In this document: one piece after another, positions 40,677 through 52,100 of the stretch
How the letters are laid out: every line of letters starts with the position of its first letter
Position numbering within the stretch: position 1 is the stretch's first letter
Origin: a virus
IMG/VR virus record: IMGVR_UViG_3300042288_000930
Location: 1-64,000 of that record
Strand: one strand, 5' to 3'
Length of the DNA stretch: 64,000 nt
Made by a program: the position numbers and the translations under genes
The notes under the pieces: generated by a model
Seen by the model: the letters and a program-made list of their open reading frames with translations, nothing else
What the model was told of the DNA's origin: nothing
Database searches by the model: none

Positions 40677-43358
40677 ATGCCATCACAAAACCAATTTCCT
40701 TGGTCAACCGTTGAAAAAATTGCCGCAAATCTATTCACCAATGGTTTTCATAGTGGAATTAGTTTTGCTTATGATTCACAGAATGGAAGAATAAACGCAA
40801 CTTCTACGGGCGGCGGTGGCGGCGGTTCAACACCACCAAGTTTAAGCATAACTACTCAGGGAGCGTCTGGGTCTGGAGCATTAACATATAATAGTACATC
40901 TGGCGTTCTAACTTTTACTCCACCACTACTAACTGGATACGCACAAAAGAATGCTGCTGAAACATTCTCTTCATTAGTGGTTGGAACAAGTACAACATCG
41001 CCAACTGTTTTAGCAAACACTATTACGAATACAACTGGTGGTCCAGTTTCATTTAGCGCAGGACTGGATACACCTTCACTAAGAATTAATGGATCAAATG
41101 GTATATCTGGTCAATATCTAACAAGCACTGGTGCGGGTGCTACGTGGACAACTACCAGTTTTATCTCGGAAAATTCCTCACCAACATTATCAAATTTAAG
41201 TATAACTGGTAATCTTAATGTAGTTGGAACGATTACAACAAATAATCTAACAACATTAAATGTTACTAACAATCAAATTATATTAAATGATAGTGTTGTT
41301 GGACAACCAACAGCTAATGCCAGTATCATCGTTGAAAGAGGATCTTCAAATGATACTGTTATTCGTTGGAATGAATTGAGTGACAGGTGGGAGTTTACTA
41401 ATGATGGAATTACATACCAGAACATTCCAGTTCCAACTGATTATAATAATTACAATAATTTACTGAATAGACCAACTATTCCAGCAGCACAAGTGAATGC
41501 TGATTGGACAGCAACAACTGGGGTTAGTGCTATTCTAAACAAACCAACATTGTTTAGTGGAGCATATGCTGATCTAACTGGCAAACCAACAATTCCTACA
41601 TTACTACAAAATCTTGGTAATGTTTCATCTGCCACTCCAATAACAGGAAACATTTTGCGTTGGGATGGCACTCAATGGGCGCCTGCTTCCGCTGGTGGAT
41701 CTGGAAGTGGTGGTGGAACCATGATTGGTCCAGTCACATCAACTGATAAAGCAATCGCAAGATGGAATGGAACAACAGGAAATGAAGTTCAAGACTCATT
41801 AGTTACTATATCTAATGATGGAGCAATTACTGCTCCAAGAACTAATAACCTTATTCCATTTTATTATGCCAGTATTGCTGAATTTCCTTCTGCTTCTGGA
41901 AACGAAGGTGCTTTGGTTTACTCGCAGTCTGGCGGTGCTCTATATTATTCTCATTCTGGTAGTTGGACAAATCAAAGAGTTGTAACAACTTCAAGCTCTA
42001 CATCTTCAGATCTTCAAACACTCATTGGAAACTTTCAACAAACATACTCTACATCGGTACAAGATTATACTGTTGGCAATACACAGCAAAATGCCGAAAG
42101 AAAAATTTTAAGACTCTCTGCTTCTGGTGGTGCCACGAGTGATGTTATTGTCAGAGCAACAAGCGGACTCAACATTTCCAGAGTCAACAATGAACTCACA
42201 ATTACAGGAAGAACATATAATTTTAGTAGTGAAGCATCTGCTGGCAATACTGTTAAATTAAGATTACAAGAAATCGGTATTGCTACTACAAATACCGATA
42301 TCACTTTTGCTGGTGCTGATGGATTATTGGTTGAAAGAACCAACGCAACCACAATCACATTCAGAGCTCCAGCAAATACAGTAACTCAATATACAGATGC
42401 GGCGGCAAAAGATGCTGCTGCGTTGATGTTGATTAATGGTAGTAAAGTTGGAGTTACATATACTTATGATAGTGTCAATAAAGTATTAAACACTATTGTT
42501 AGCGGCGGCGGTGGTGGTGGCACTGTTATTACATATGATTTACAAGGCAGAAATACTACCAGTAACAACGCATTCGTTGATCTTGTTCCAAGTAGTGGAT
42601 TAACGGATAGCATTGAATTTGTTGGTAGTGCTGGCACGACTGTAAACTGGGATTCTGGAAACAGAAGAATCACGATTGGTAGCGTTGCTCCAGTTCAAGC
42701 AGACTGGAATCAAACTAATAATTCTTCTCTTGATTTTATTAAGAACAAACCAACCATTCCTGCTGCGTACACACTTCCAACTGCTTCTGGTTCTGTCCTT
42801 GGTGGAATTAAAGTTGGTGCTAACTTAAGTATTGATGTCAATGGTGTTCTTAGCGCAAACACAGGTAGTTATACATTACCAACAGCAACCGCAACAGTTC
42901 TTGGCGGTATCAAGATTGGATCTGGATTAACCATTGATGGAAATGGAGTTGTCAGTGCTTCTGTAGCAGCAAGTGTTCCAACAATTCAAGAATTAAGTGG
43001 AACTACTGCGTCATTAGCTCCTGACACAACAGCAGAACTAAATATTACTGGATACAAAGCATATTCACTATTTAAAATTACAACAACTGCTGAGGCATGG
43101 GTTCGTGTATATACAGATGACGTATCAAGAGATGCTGATTCAACAAGAAGTGAAGGAACAGATCCAACAGCAGGTTCTGGTGTTATCGCTGAAATAAGAA
43201 CTGATGGTGTTACAAATACAGTATTAATCAGTCCAGGTATCTTGGGATTCAATAATGATAGTCCAAGAACCACAACAATCTATCTCTCTGTTACAAACAG
43301 AAGTACCTCATCCACCCCAATTACAGTAACTCTAACAGCATTAAAGATCGGAGAATAA
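40677..43358 (+). CDS. Tail fibre protein (plus-strand cassette)
   Basis: An 893-residue fibre. It has glycine-rich hinges (GGGGGGS near residue 46; GGSGSGGG near 342), spaced ADW...LNKP/IKNKPTIP units, and two VLGGIK(V/I)G...VNGVLSA repeats, all typical of trimeric marine-phage fibres. The C-terminal 120 residues (YKAYSLFKITTTAEAWVRVYTDD, then SRSEGTDPTAGSGVIAEI-like) are a tip domain seen in many cyanophage fibres. AGGA precedes the ATG. First gene of the only plus-strand coding block; likely a host-range determinant. Confidence 0.8.
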   Translation: MPSQNQFPWSTVEKIAANLFTNGFHSGISFAYDSQNGRINATSTGGGGGGSTPPSLSITTQGASGSGALTYNSTSGVLTFTPPLLTGYAQKNAAETFSSLVVGTSTTSPTVLANTITNTTGGPVSFSAGLDTPSLRINGSNGISGQYLTSTGAGATWTTTSFISENSSPTLSNLSITGNLNVVGTITTNNLTTLNVTNNQIILNDSVVGQPTANASIIVERGSSNDTVIRWNELSDRWEFTNDGITYQNIPVPTDYNNYNNLLNRPTIPAAQVNADWTATTGVSAILNKPTLFSGAYADLTGKPTIPTLLQNLGNVSSATPITGNILRWDGTQWAPASAGGSGSGGGTMIGPVTSTDKAIARWNGTTGNEVQDSLVTISNDGAITAPRTNNLIPFYYASIAEFPSASGNEGALVYSQSGGALYYSHSGSWTNQRVVTTSSSTSSDLQTLIGNFQQTYSTSVQDYTVGNTQQNAERKILRLSASGGATSDVIVRATSGLNISRVNNELTITGRTYNFSSEASAGNTVKLRLQEIGIATTNTDITFAGADGLLVERTNATTITFRAPANTVTQYTDAAAKDAAALMLINGSKVGVTYTYDSVNKVLNTIVSGGGGGGTVITYDLQGRNTTSNNAFVDLVPSSGLTDSIEFVGSAGTTVNWDSGNRRITIGSVAPVQADWNQTNNSSLDFIKNKPTIPAAYTLPTASGSVLGGIKVGANLSIDVNGVLSANTGSYTLPTATATVLGGIKIGSGLTIDGNGVVSASVAASVPTIQELSGTTASLAPDTTAELNITGYKAYSLFKITTTAEAWVRVYTDDVSRDADSTRSEGTDPTAGSGVIAEIRTDGVTNTVLISPGILGFNNDSPRTTTIYLSVTNRSTSSTPITVTLTALKIGE

Positions 43359-43361
43359 AAA

Positions 43362-45674
43362 ATGGCAATTTTTAAATCAGTTATTAATGTTAATAATGGA
43401 AATACTGGATGGACAAGTCAGCATGTTTTAGATGCGTTAGAAACTGCTTTTAGTCAGTTGGGGTTTAATGGTGGTAGTGCGGTTGCTGGTTCTCCTGTAG
43501 CGTTTGAAGCGCCAGGAAATAATTCAACTACCCTTGGAGATTCTAACTGGAGATTTTGTGGTGGTCCTGCGGTAACACAAACGTCAAATATTAACAGATA
43601 TTTTTATGTTACTAACAATGGAACATCATCATATAGTGTACTGGAACAGTGGTTTACGAGTTCGGTAAACGCAGCAAATGATACACTATCATACACAAGA
43701 CATGGATTACAAACTGGAAATCCTGTAAGATGGAATCCTGGTGGAGCAGTTACTGGGGGATCTATTACTGGATTAACAAACGATACAACCTATTATATTA
43801 TTAGAGTTGATGGTAATACCATTAGATTAGCAGCAACACTTGATGATGCCACAAATGGTATTCCTGTAAACATTACAGGGACTTCTGGTAATTTTGGTTT
43901 TATTCCATTGAGAAGAGAATTTAATGTTTTATACAACAATTTTCAGATTGATGCTGAAATGGGGGATACTCTAAATTTTACAGTTGATGACACAACAAGT
44001 GGTGGTAATTTCTTTTTGGTAAATGACCCAACAAGTGGATATAATACAAATAAAATTTTAAATACATCAAACTACCAATCAGTATCTTATCGAGTTTTCC
44101 CAACAGGGCAAGGAACTTCAAGCGTGACATGGCAAGTGAGAGGATGGCCGCAGACAGAAGATGAAGTATCAAATCCACAAGAAATTTCTGGGACTGGTTT
44201 TTCGGGAGTTTATTCGTATGGATATATTAACTCAGCAAATCCATCTATGCGTGGAGTTATTAGAATTCTGCCATCGGTAAACAGTAATAACGCTACCACA
44301 TTTTATCCATATTGGAAATATACTATACCAGCATCTGGTGGTAGATCATCTTTAAAAGTTCGTGTTTATCGTTTTCCTTCATCTCCATTCTCATACACTG
44401 GTAGTGTAGCTGGCATAACTATCCACAATATAGGTTCTGGGTGGAACGCAAATGAAGTTCTGACAATTCCTGGTTCCGCTGTTGGTGGTGTTGATATAAC
44501 GAATGACATTTTAGTTGGCGTAAATAGCGCAACAACCGCACAGCAAAATGCTGGAAATGGAGTTTGTGATGTTGTTGTCACGAACTATGGCGCTGGAAGC
44601 ACCATGTATCAAAAGAGTTCATTTGGACATTTTGCGGTTTTGAGAAATGTAAATGACAATACAAAAACATTTGGAACAACATTCTATGGGTTTGGCATGG
44701 ATCAAAACAACTATAGAATGTATTTAAATTCTGGGGCAATGTGGTGTTCCTTGAATAGAAAAGGAACAAACACAACTTCCACAAATGGTGGGTATGAATA
44801 TGGATTCTACGGGGGCGATAGGGGACTGGATTATCAAGAATACAACAATCAAATATCAACGAGCGATACATCGTTTACATACATTGATTACGCAACATCA
44901 TCAACTCCAACTGCGTATCCTCTTTCTATAAGAATTTATAAAGCACAATCACCTCAAGATACTAACTTTGCTGTTATACAGTTTACACAAACAATTAACA
45001 ACGCCATCATTCCATTTGGATCTTTCACAATCCACAAAGGAAGTAATTTTGGAGCAAATATTTGGGATTTAAATAATGTTTGGAATGGTGGAATGACTTT
45101 TTATAGTTCAAGTGGAAGGACTGTGAGTTTAATTCATCAAGTTCCTGGATATCATTATTCTAGCTCAAATACTCAAGCAGAACCAACAACTAATTATTCT
45201 CTATCAAGAGAAGCAAATTACGGTTATTTACGAGAGACAAGTGGATCATGGAACTTTACCTTCCCAGTAAGCACTTATTCAGCAAATATTGATACTGATA
45301 ATGATAGTACAAGTATTTTGACTTATTATAGAAACTCTACTTACGACAGATATCAAAGTAGTGATACATCAGTCAGTTATGCCAATAGAGATAAATCAGT
45401 ATCATCTTTAGCTAATTATTACAAACCAATGAAAGGAATTCCTATTTCGAATAATTTAATGCCTTGCCCATATTATATTCCAGATGATTTTATTATGCTA
45501 CAAGTAGCAACATCTCCTGGATTAACTCAATTCAGACCTGGAGATACTATTACTGTTAGTCCTTCGGAAATATATGAAATCATTCTATCTGGATATCAAA
45601 CATCTCAAAATGGTCTTGATAATGTAAGTGGCAATAATTCAATAGGAATGTTATTCTGTGCGAGGACAACCTAA
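43362..45674 (+). CDS. Tail fibre/adhesin protein (plus-strand cassette)
   Basis: A 770-residue beta-rich protein. It starts MAIFKSVINVNNGNTGWTSQHVLDALETAFSQLGFNGG. Near residue 110 it has RHGLQTGNPVRW followed by YYIIRVDGNTIRLAATLDDA, the same unit that repeats in the 2623-residue minus-strand protein. The rest has many aromatic and Ser/Thr residues, typical of a receptor-binding tip. GGAG lies 8 bases before the ATG, inside the end of the preceding gene. The stop overlaps the next start (TAATG). Confidence 0.75.
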   Translation: MAIFKSVINVNNGNTGWTSQHVLDALETAFSQLGFNGGSAVAGSPVAFEAPGNNSTTLGDSNWRFCGGPAVTQTSNINRYFYVTNNGTSSYSVLEQWFTSSVNAANDTLSYTRHGLQTGNPVRWNPGGAVTGGSITGLTNDTTYYIIRVDGNTIRLAATLDDATNGIPVNITGTSGNFGFIPLRREFNVLYNNFQIDAEMGDTLNFTVDDTTSGGNFFLVNDPTSGYNTNKILNTSNYQSVSYRVFPTGQGTSSVTWQVRGWPQTEDEVSNPQEISGTGFSGVYSYGYINSANPSMRGVIRILPSVNSNNATTFYPYWKYTIPASGGRSSLKVRVYRFPSSPFSYTGSVAGITIHNIGSGWNANEVLTIPGSAVGGVDITNDILVGVNSATTAQQNAGNGVCDVVVTNYGAGSTMYQKSSFGHFAVLRNVNDNTKTFGTTFYGFGMDQNNYRMYLNSGAMWCSLNRKGTNTTSTNGGYEYGFYGGDRGLDYQEYNNQISTSDTSFTYIDYATSSTPTAYPLSIRIYKAQSPQDTNFAVIQFTQTINNAIIPFGSFTIHKGSNFGANIWDLNNVWNGGMTFYSSSGRTVSLIHQVPGYHYSSSNTQAEPTTNYSLSREANYGYLRETSGSWNFTFPVSTYSANIDTDNDSTSILTYYRNSTYDRYQSSDTSVSYANRDKSVSSLANYYKPMKGIPISNNLMPCPYYIPDDFIMLQVATSPGLTQFRPGDTITVSPSEIYEIILSGYQTSQNGLDNVSGNNSIGMLFCARTT

Positions 45675-45949
45675 TGCCAGACATCGTATTGTCAGATTTA
45701 CAACCAACAACAGCAGCAACAGCAGTAGATAACTCTATTGCTTTTTTACAGACAACAGCAACACCATTTATTACTCCCACACTTTCTTCTGTGACAAGAG
45801 CTTCGAGCAATACCGCATTTTCTTCAAATTACAACATAAACAATTTAGATTCTCCTGTTACTGGAAATCGTTCTTCTGTTCCTGGTATTCTTAGTGGTAG
45901 ACGACCAAGATTTGGTCAATTATTCCCAAGGGGATATTTCAACCGATAA
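45674..45949 (+). CDS. Small fibre-associated protein, end of cassette
   Basis: A 91-residue protein with a Thr/Ala-rich start and a C-terminus GRRPRFGQLFPRGYFNR. This GRRP-x-x-GQ-x-FPRG ending recurs in cyanophage fibre-linked proteins, which argues that it is real. GAGGA lies before the ATG, which overlaps the previous stop. A two-way terminator follows at once. Confidence 0.65.
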   Translation: MPDIVLSDLQPTTAATAVDNSIAFLQTTATPFITPTLSSVTRASSNTAFSSNYNINNLDSPVTGNRSSVPGILSGRRPRFGQLFPRGYFNR

Positions 45950-45950
45950 A

Positions 45951-45978
45951 AAAAGACCCCCTTTTGGGGTCTATTTTT
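45951..45978. terminator. Bidirectional terminator between converging genes
   Basis: AGACCCC (45954-45960) pairs with GGGGTCT (45966-45972) around a 5-base loop. T-rich tracts follow on both strands, so it ends the plus-strand fibre transcript and the minus-strand coiled-coil gene. Confidence 0.85.
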
Positions 45979-46163
45979 TATTCTGCTGCTGGGGCTTCTT
46001 CTTCGGACTCTTGTGAAGATAGCAGCTCTAACGTTTCCAAACCACCTTGTAGTTTGAGTTTATATTCTTCTAACTTTTCTAATTCGCCTTTCAGTTTAGC
46101 AATTTGACCTTCAGTTTCTTTCAACTGATTATTAAAATTAGTTCTCAGGGTATCAGCATTCAT
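45978..46163 (-). CDS. Small coiled-coil protein
   Basis: A 61-residue protein that is almost entirely one amphipathic helix (LRTNFNNQLKETEGQIAKLKGELEKLEEYKLKLQGGLETLELL) with an acidic tail (SEEEAPAAE). It probably forms a trimeric or dimeric coiled coil, perhaps a fibre collar or chaperone. It has its own late promoter and a terminator, so it is an independent unit. No named family. Confidence 0.65.
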   Translation of the reverse strand: MNADTLRTNFNNQLKETEGQIAKLKGELEKLEEYKLKLQGGLETLELLSSQESEEEAPAAE

Positions 46164-46190
46164 GTTTACAAAAAATTAACAACGCTGTTT

Positions 46191-46198
46191 TATTTATG
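46191..46198 (-). promoter_or_regulatory. Late promoter of the coiled-coil gene
   Basis: CATAAATA on the minus strand, about 28 bases before the ATG at 46163 and overlapping the stop of the 2102-residue gene. Confidence 0.6.
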
Positions 46199-49100
46199 TG
46201 AGGAAGTCTCTGCTTAATCTAATCGTGTTAGAAATTACATTTTCTACACCACTCCAGAATCCACCAGGATTTCCTGCTGGCATTCCATTTACAGCAGTGG
46301 GTGTGTATGTTACCGAAATGATATTATTGTTTAATGTAGCTGTAAATTCACCTAAATTTTTAGTCCATAGAGTACCATATTCACTGATTAAAACATCAAC
46401 ACCATCATGTACGATCATCAATTCAGTGGAGTGTAAATATTTTGTTTCTTGATTTTGTACGTTAGTTGGTCCAATTGGTTTGTTGTGAATTTGAAGTAAG
46501 TACTTAGCAGTGTAAATATCTTTTGCTGAGAAAGTATCAATCACAACTGGAGCAATCGTTGAGAAAGTCTGTGATACATTGACAGTGCTTCCTCTGAAGT
46601 TGGTAATGTTAATAACACCATAATTATCTGGGTCAGAACCGTCTTGATAATATAATACAGATGGTGTATCTTGAGTTACTGTTACAATAATCTCCCCAAC
46701 TTCAACACCAGAACCATTACTCTGAACACTACTTACAAATTTTGTAATACCTATATTATAAATTGATGCGGGTGGATTTGCTATTGTGCCTGTTTGACCA
46801 GGAACAGTAGTGATAAACATTGGGTGACCAACATTAGATTGTTTCAATATGAATTTAATTGATTGCCCAACCACCATCTGTAGTTGTGGTCTTTCTCCTA
46901 TGCTTCTGTTAGTAACTAATTCATTAATTTCCCATTTGCCACTTACATTAGGAACAGTTTCGTATTCAAAAATTTCAGCAGCAAATCCCCTCAGTGGAAC
47001 TTCTGCTACGTTTTGTTCCGAATAAAAAGTATTTCCAAGTAATGAACGAGGACCAATATTCTCAATCTTGGATAGTGAAACACCTTTATCTCTAAGAGTT
47101 ACTGAGAAACCAGTTGATGATAACATCTCGAAGGTGTTGTAATCAAAGCTGGCAACACCATATTCACTGCTTCCTGTAGATTGCCCAGAAGCAAACTTAG
47201 CAATGTTTACATCAAGATCAAGGAATCCAGTTCTATATGGATCACCCTTAGTTACAGTTCCACCAGTTACATATACACCTGGGTTTACAGCAGCGGGAAC
47301 AGTAAACGTATCTCCATCAATTACGGTTACTTGATAATAACCATTATAAGAACCTGGGGATATACCATCAACTTCAACATAATCTCCGTTTACTAATCCG
47401 TGAAGTGTTGATGTGTTAAATGTAAATATTGGAGAACCACCACTGGTGTAAAATGCCGATGAGATATTAGCAGGTGTAGATGTTCCTTTAACGGAAATGG
47501 GACCATCGCTACCTAATGTAATAATTGTTGTTCCTGAAATTTGATTGGGAACAGCTCTTACGCCTTTTGGTAGAGGAACATATTTGCTTAGACCAGAAAG
47601 GAATGTATTTTGGTTAGCAATTCTTGTTCCTAAACGAGCTGGAGATACAATGCCAGAAACGATCTGACTGGCATCAACTTGTTCAGATGAAATAACCTGC
47701 CAGTTGTTGTTTATTGTTGCTGGTAGAGATGCTAAGATGTAAGATCTTGATGGTGGGGTTGTTGTATTTGTTTGAACAACGAAGTCACCCACTTTTAGGG
47801 GAGTGGCATTTTTAATTGTAATTGTTCCAGAAATTTGTGATGTAAAGTTTGCTCCAGGAACATCAAGAGTAATTTGATTTGTACCCGTATCAATCGCAAC
47901 AATTTTGGCATCTGTTAGACCATTTGGTGGCACATTAGTACCAGTTACCGCATATCCAATTTCAACCTGAACAAGATTGTTTAGTGTCAATACATTACTG
48001 CCGATTGTATGAGCAGTAACAGTTTTAGATAATGTAGGAATAGCGGCAACTAAACGCTCAGCATCTGTATCAACAACATAAACGTTGAATGGTTCTTGTG
48101 GTGGAATTTGGTCTCGGTTGATTTTACCAGTACCATCCAACTGAACAACAAGTCCAGGTTGTGGTGAAGTACCTACATCCAGATCAAAGAAAGGACCAAC
48201 TTTATCTACAACGAAATCACGTACAGCTTTTTGTGTTGGTAAAACTTGATCTGATCTACCAGAAGATCCACCCAAATCTGTATTGGTTGAGAACGCAAAA
48301 ATTGGTGTACCAGGCGATCCTTTTAATTGAAGCGAATCAAGAATACCAATAGCAACCGCACCAGTAAAAGTAGCCTTACCTGTTCTTAGGTCAACGTTGA
48401 AGTTTGGTCCAACTGTAAAGTTACCATCTTGGTCGGTAGCAGAAACATAGCACTTACCTGCGTTGATTTCTATACTTTGTTTTGCTGGTATCGCTCTACC
48501 ACCATTTGTAGGTAGAGCCATGTAGTTTGTACCAGAACCAACATATTCAAATGTATGACCAGAACTGTTAACACTTGATGGGGTGCGAAGTTCAATAGCA
48601 GCATTATTTGGAACTAATGGAAGATCAGCATTTGGAACTTTTTGAACCAAACTAAATTCGCAAGTGTTTGCTTCATCTGGGGGAGAAAAAATGAAAATTT
48701 CGTCAACAATATATTCTCCATCAGGAAGTCCTGGCAATTGATCAATTTTTACAATCTGGTTTGCTAAGGGAGCTTTCTGGAAGTTGATAGCGGTTACTTT
48801 AGTGTAAGTAGAACCGCTGGTAATTGTCACCAATCCAGTAGATCCACCAGCATAAGGAGGAGCATAAGATTGTAAGAATGGGGTATTTAAAATAAATGTG
48901 AATAAGTTGTCACTGAATCTTACTGTTTCAATTTCTATACCAGTTCCATTGATGTTTGGTGTTGCTGTATGGTTAGCAATCGTAATAATTTGCCCCCTTT
49001 CAAATTTACTAATATCGTTAGCGGAGACTCTAACAGTTACTCTTGTCTTTGCTCCACTTAGTACTGAACTGAAAGAAGTTCCTACGATAGCAGACGCTGT

Positions 49101-52100
49101 TGTAGCGAATGATGTTTTTGTGATGTTGGTAATGCCAGCAACTCTACCGTTAGCGTAGAATGGAAGCGCCACAGGACTGAATCCAATCGCTTTAAGACCT
49201 TCGTTACCGAAGTTCGTCGCAGAGTTCGTTACAGAGGCATATCCACCAGTCTCACAAAGCACACCAACGTCTTCGAAGATTTCAAAGACAGATACCAACT
49301 GAGCATATGCGTCATTCTTTAAGTGGAAACCAACAGAGTTGAAAACAACCTGTGTAAACGCATCAGCAACCATTGATTTCAATGGTGTATCTGAAAGCAA
49401 GTTTCCTCCATCAATTAATAATCCACCCGCTCTTGTCTTGGAGGCATCATATGCTTTTGTCGTGGAGTTATATGAAGTCTGACCAAGAACAGAAATTACT
49501 GAGCAGTTCTGTACATATGGAGATAGGAAAATTCTTTCTTTTGGTGGAATGAATCTGTAAATAGTAGCAGAAACAGATGAAGTTGGTACAGTCGCTAATG
49601 TTAATTGAGTATCTGACTGTACAGATAAAATAGTATATGAACTATTTCCTACTTTTATCAAACCACCAGCAAAAGTTTGGGATCTAAATTTAGTGTTTGT
49701 TCCAGTTACAATTGAATTGGAAGAACTTACATTGATTCTTCCAGCACCTTTGATTCCATTTTGATCTGGATAGGAAACAGCATATCTGAAAATTCTACCG
49801 CCTTGAGTTACAACAGCACCATTTGGATGTTCTGCTGCTACTGTTGCTGCTCCAGTGATTGGATTAGGAACTCCTCTACCATTTGTAGATACTGTTACTG
49901 TATTGCCAGTGATATCATCTACTCTCATCCACTCCTGATCAACAACTAAGTATCCAGGACCAGGATTGTAAACTGGACTATCAGCGCCGTCTAAGATAGA
50001 AACTACGATACCAAACAAAGTATCAATATTTGTCTGTACATTTGTACAATCACCAACTGTTACTGCTGGATACTGTGCTAAGAATCCAGACTCAGTGATG
50101 ATGGATGTATCAGTAACAACTTGTCTTGCCCTTAGTCTTAGTTGATCAATAGCATATTTTGTCTCAACAAATTCTGTTGTGATATATTGTAGATTGCCGT
50201 TAGCGTCTCTATAAGACTCTCCAGCTAAAATAGATTTGACGTTGCCGCCAACCTTTAAGTCGTGAATAACAGCATCTAAGATCAAACCAAGATCTCTCTT
50301 ACACTTTCCATCTCCAGGAACACTCAATGCTGCTCCATTCTCGTTTGCTAATGCTGGGGCAGATAAAGTTATTTGTGTGGCACTATCAATGCTTGAGATT
50401 GTTGTTCCTACAGTGATATTTGTGCCTGTTACTACGTCACCAATTTCCAGTCCCTCTGTGCTACTTACGCCAGTGACTACAGCATTTCCATTAGTAAGAT
50501 TTCCAGTAAAGTTAGTTGGTGGAATAACAAGAGAAGGATATCCGCCGACTAACTGACCATAAGCATAATTAATTGTATCTGTTCTCTTATACTGGAGCAT
50601 ATTAGCTCCATCTTTATAAATTCCACTGATATCTTTTAGGTTGTGACCAGGGAATAGATTAAATGTTGTAGTTGAGTTGCTAATAAATGAGTTAATGCCA
50701 GAATTTAATTGACCAACACCACGAAGAGCATCTGCTGAATTGCTTGGATCGCCATAGTTATCTCTCATAACAAATTGAGCAACATAGCATCCACTTGTTA
50801 CCCAGAACATATCAACACCATCATTCAGTGGTCTTACAATTGTTTCACGAAGGTTGTCTCCGATAATAGTAGTACCCTTTGGCAAGTAAATTGGGTTATC
50901 TTCATAGTAATCGCCAGAAGCAACTTTAATCGTAGTGTTTCCTGTAGTTGCTCTTGCTGCTTCTGCTGCTCTCTTAATAGTTTTAAATGCCTTTGCTGGA
51001 GTAGAACCATCATAAGTAGTATCACTACCACCTTTGCTGACGTAAATTACGTTCTCTACTTTATCCTCTTTAATACAAATAGGAGTGGGCCAACTTCCAC
51101 CCTCTTTTGGTCCATAGAAATCTTGTTTTACTTTATCGAAATAGAAGTCTCCATTATTTCCTAAAGTGTTTGATGGAGCAGTAATACCATATCTAAATTG
51201 ATCTGTCAAAGAAACATATTCATTGTCAATAAATGATTCTAATTCATTAGTTGTTGTATTGAATCTTACCAAACCGTTTGTAGCGATTGGTGTGGTAGGT
51301 CTCTGTGCTGTTGTTCCTTTTGGAACTACAAAACCAGAACGAGTATCAAGAATGACTACTCTATCCGTTCCTGGGGTGATTGTAATATCAGAAGCGGTTG
51401 TATTGTCATTGACGATCGCATTTTGAGAAATTTTTAGACCATCTTGAATCTTTACAGGAGTATTAAATTCCCACGCTCCAGATGACTGTAACCACTTGAT
51501 GGTTTTATCTGAGGTAGCTTTTAGTGTAATACCGCCACCATCAGCTGTAGCGTCTGAAGGGGTTGCTACAGAACCAAGTTCTATATTTTTATCGTCTACA
51601 GATACGGTTGTCGAATTAATTGTCGTGGTCGTTCCAGCAACGAACAAATCTCCAAGAATATCTACGTTCTTGTGAAGTGTTACTTTTTCTGCGCCATTTA
51701 CAGTATCAATAGAAACATATTTGTTTGTTCCTTCTTTAATTTGGAAAGCATCTGTAGTATTGTCTTGCATGGCAATACCACTTGGAATGGTGATGCCTCC
51801 AGTCAGATATACGTCTCCATTAGAACTGTCAATTCTAAATTTCTCTACAGTTCCATCATTAATAACGAAATTTTGACCCGTGCCACCCTTGAATACAAAA
51901 TCCCCAGTACCATTTGGATCAATTGTGACATCAGCATTTGAACTACTGGTGATAGTAGATACAAATAATGAGGACCATATTTGACCAGATGATCCTAAAT
52001 TATAAGTATTATTTGTATTTGGTATGATGCTAGAATTTACATCTGCTCCAAAAACAATATTATCAGTATTACCATCTCCAAGAGTTATTGATCCAGCCGC

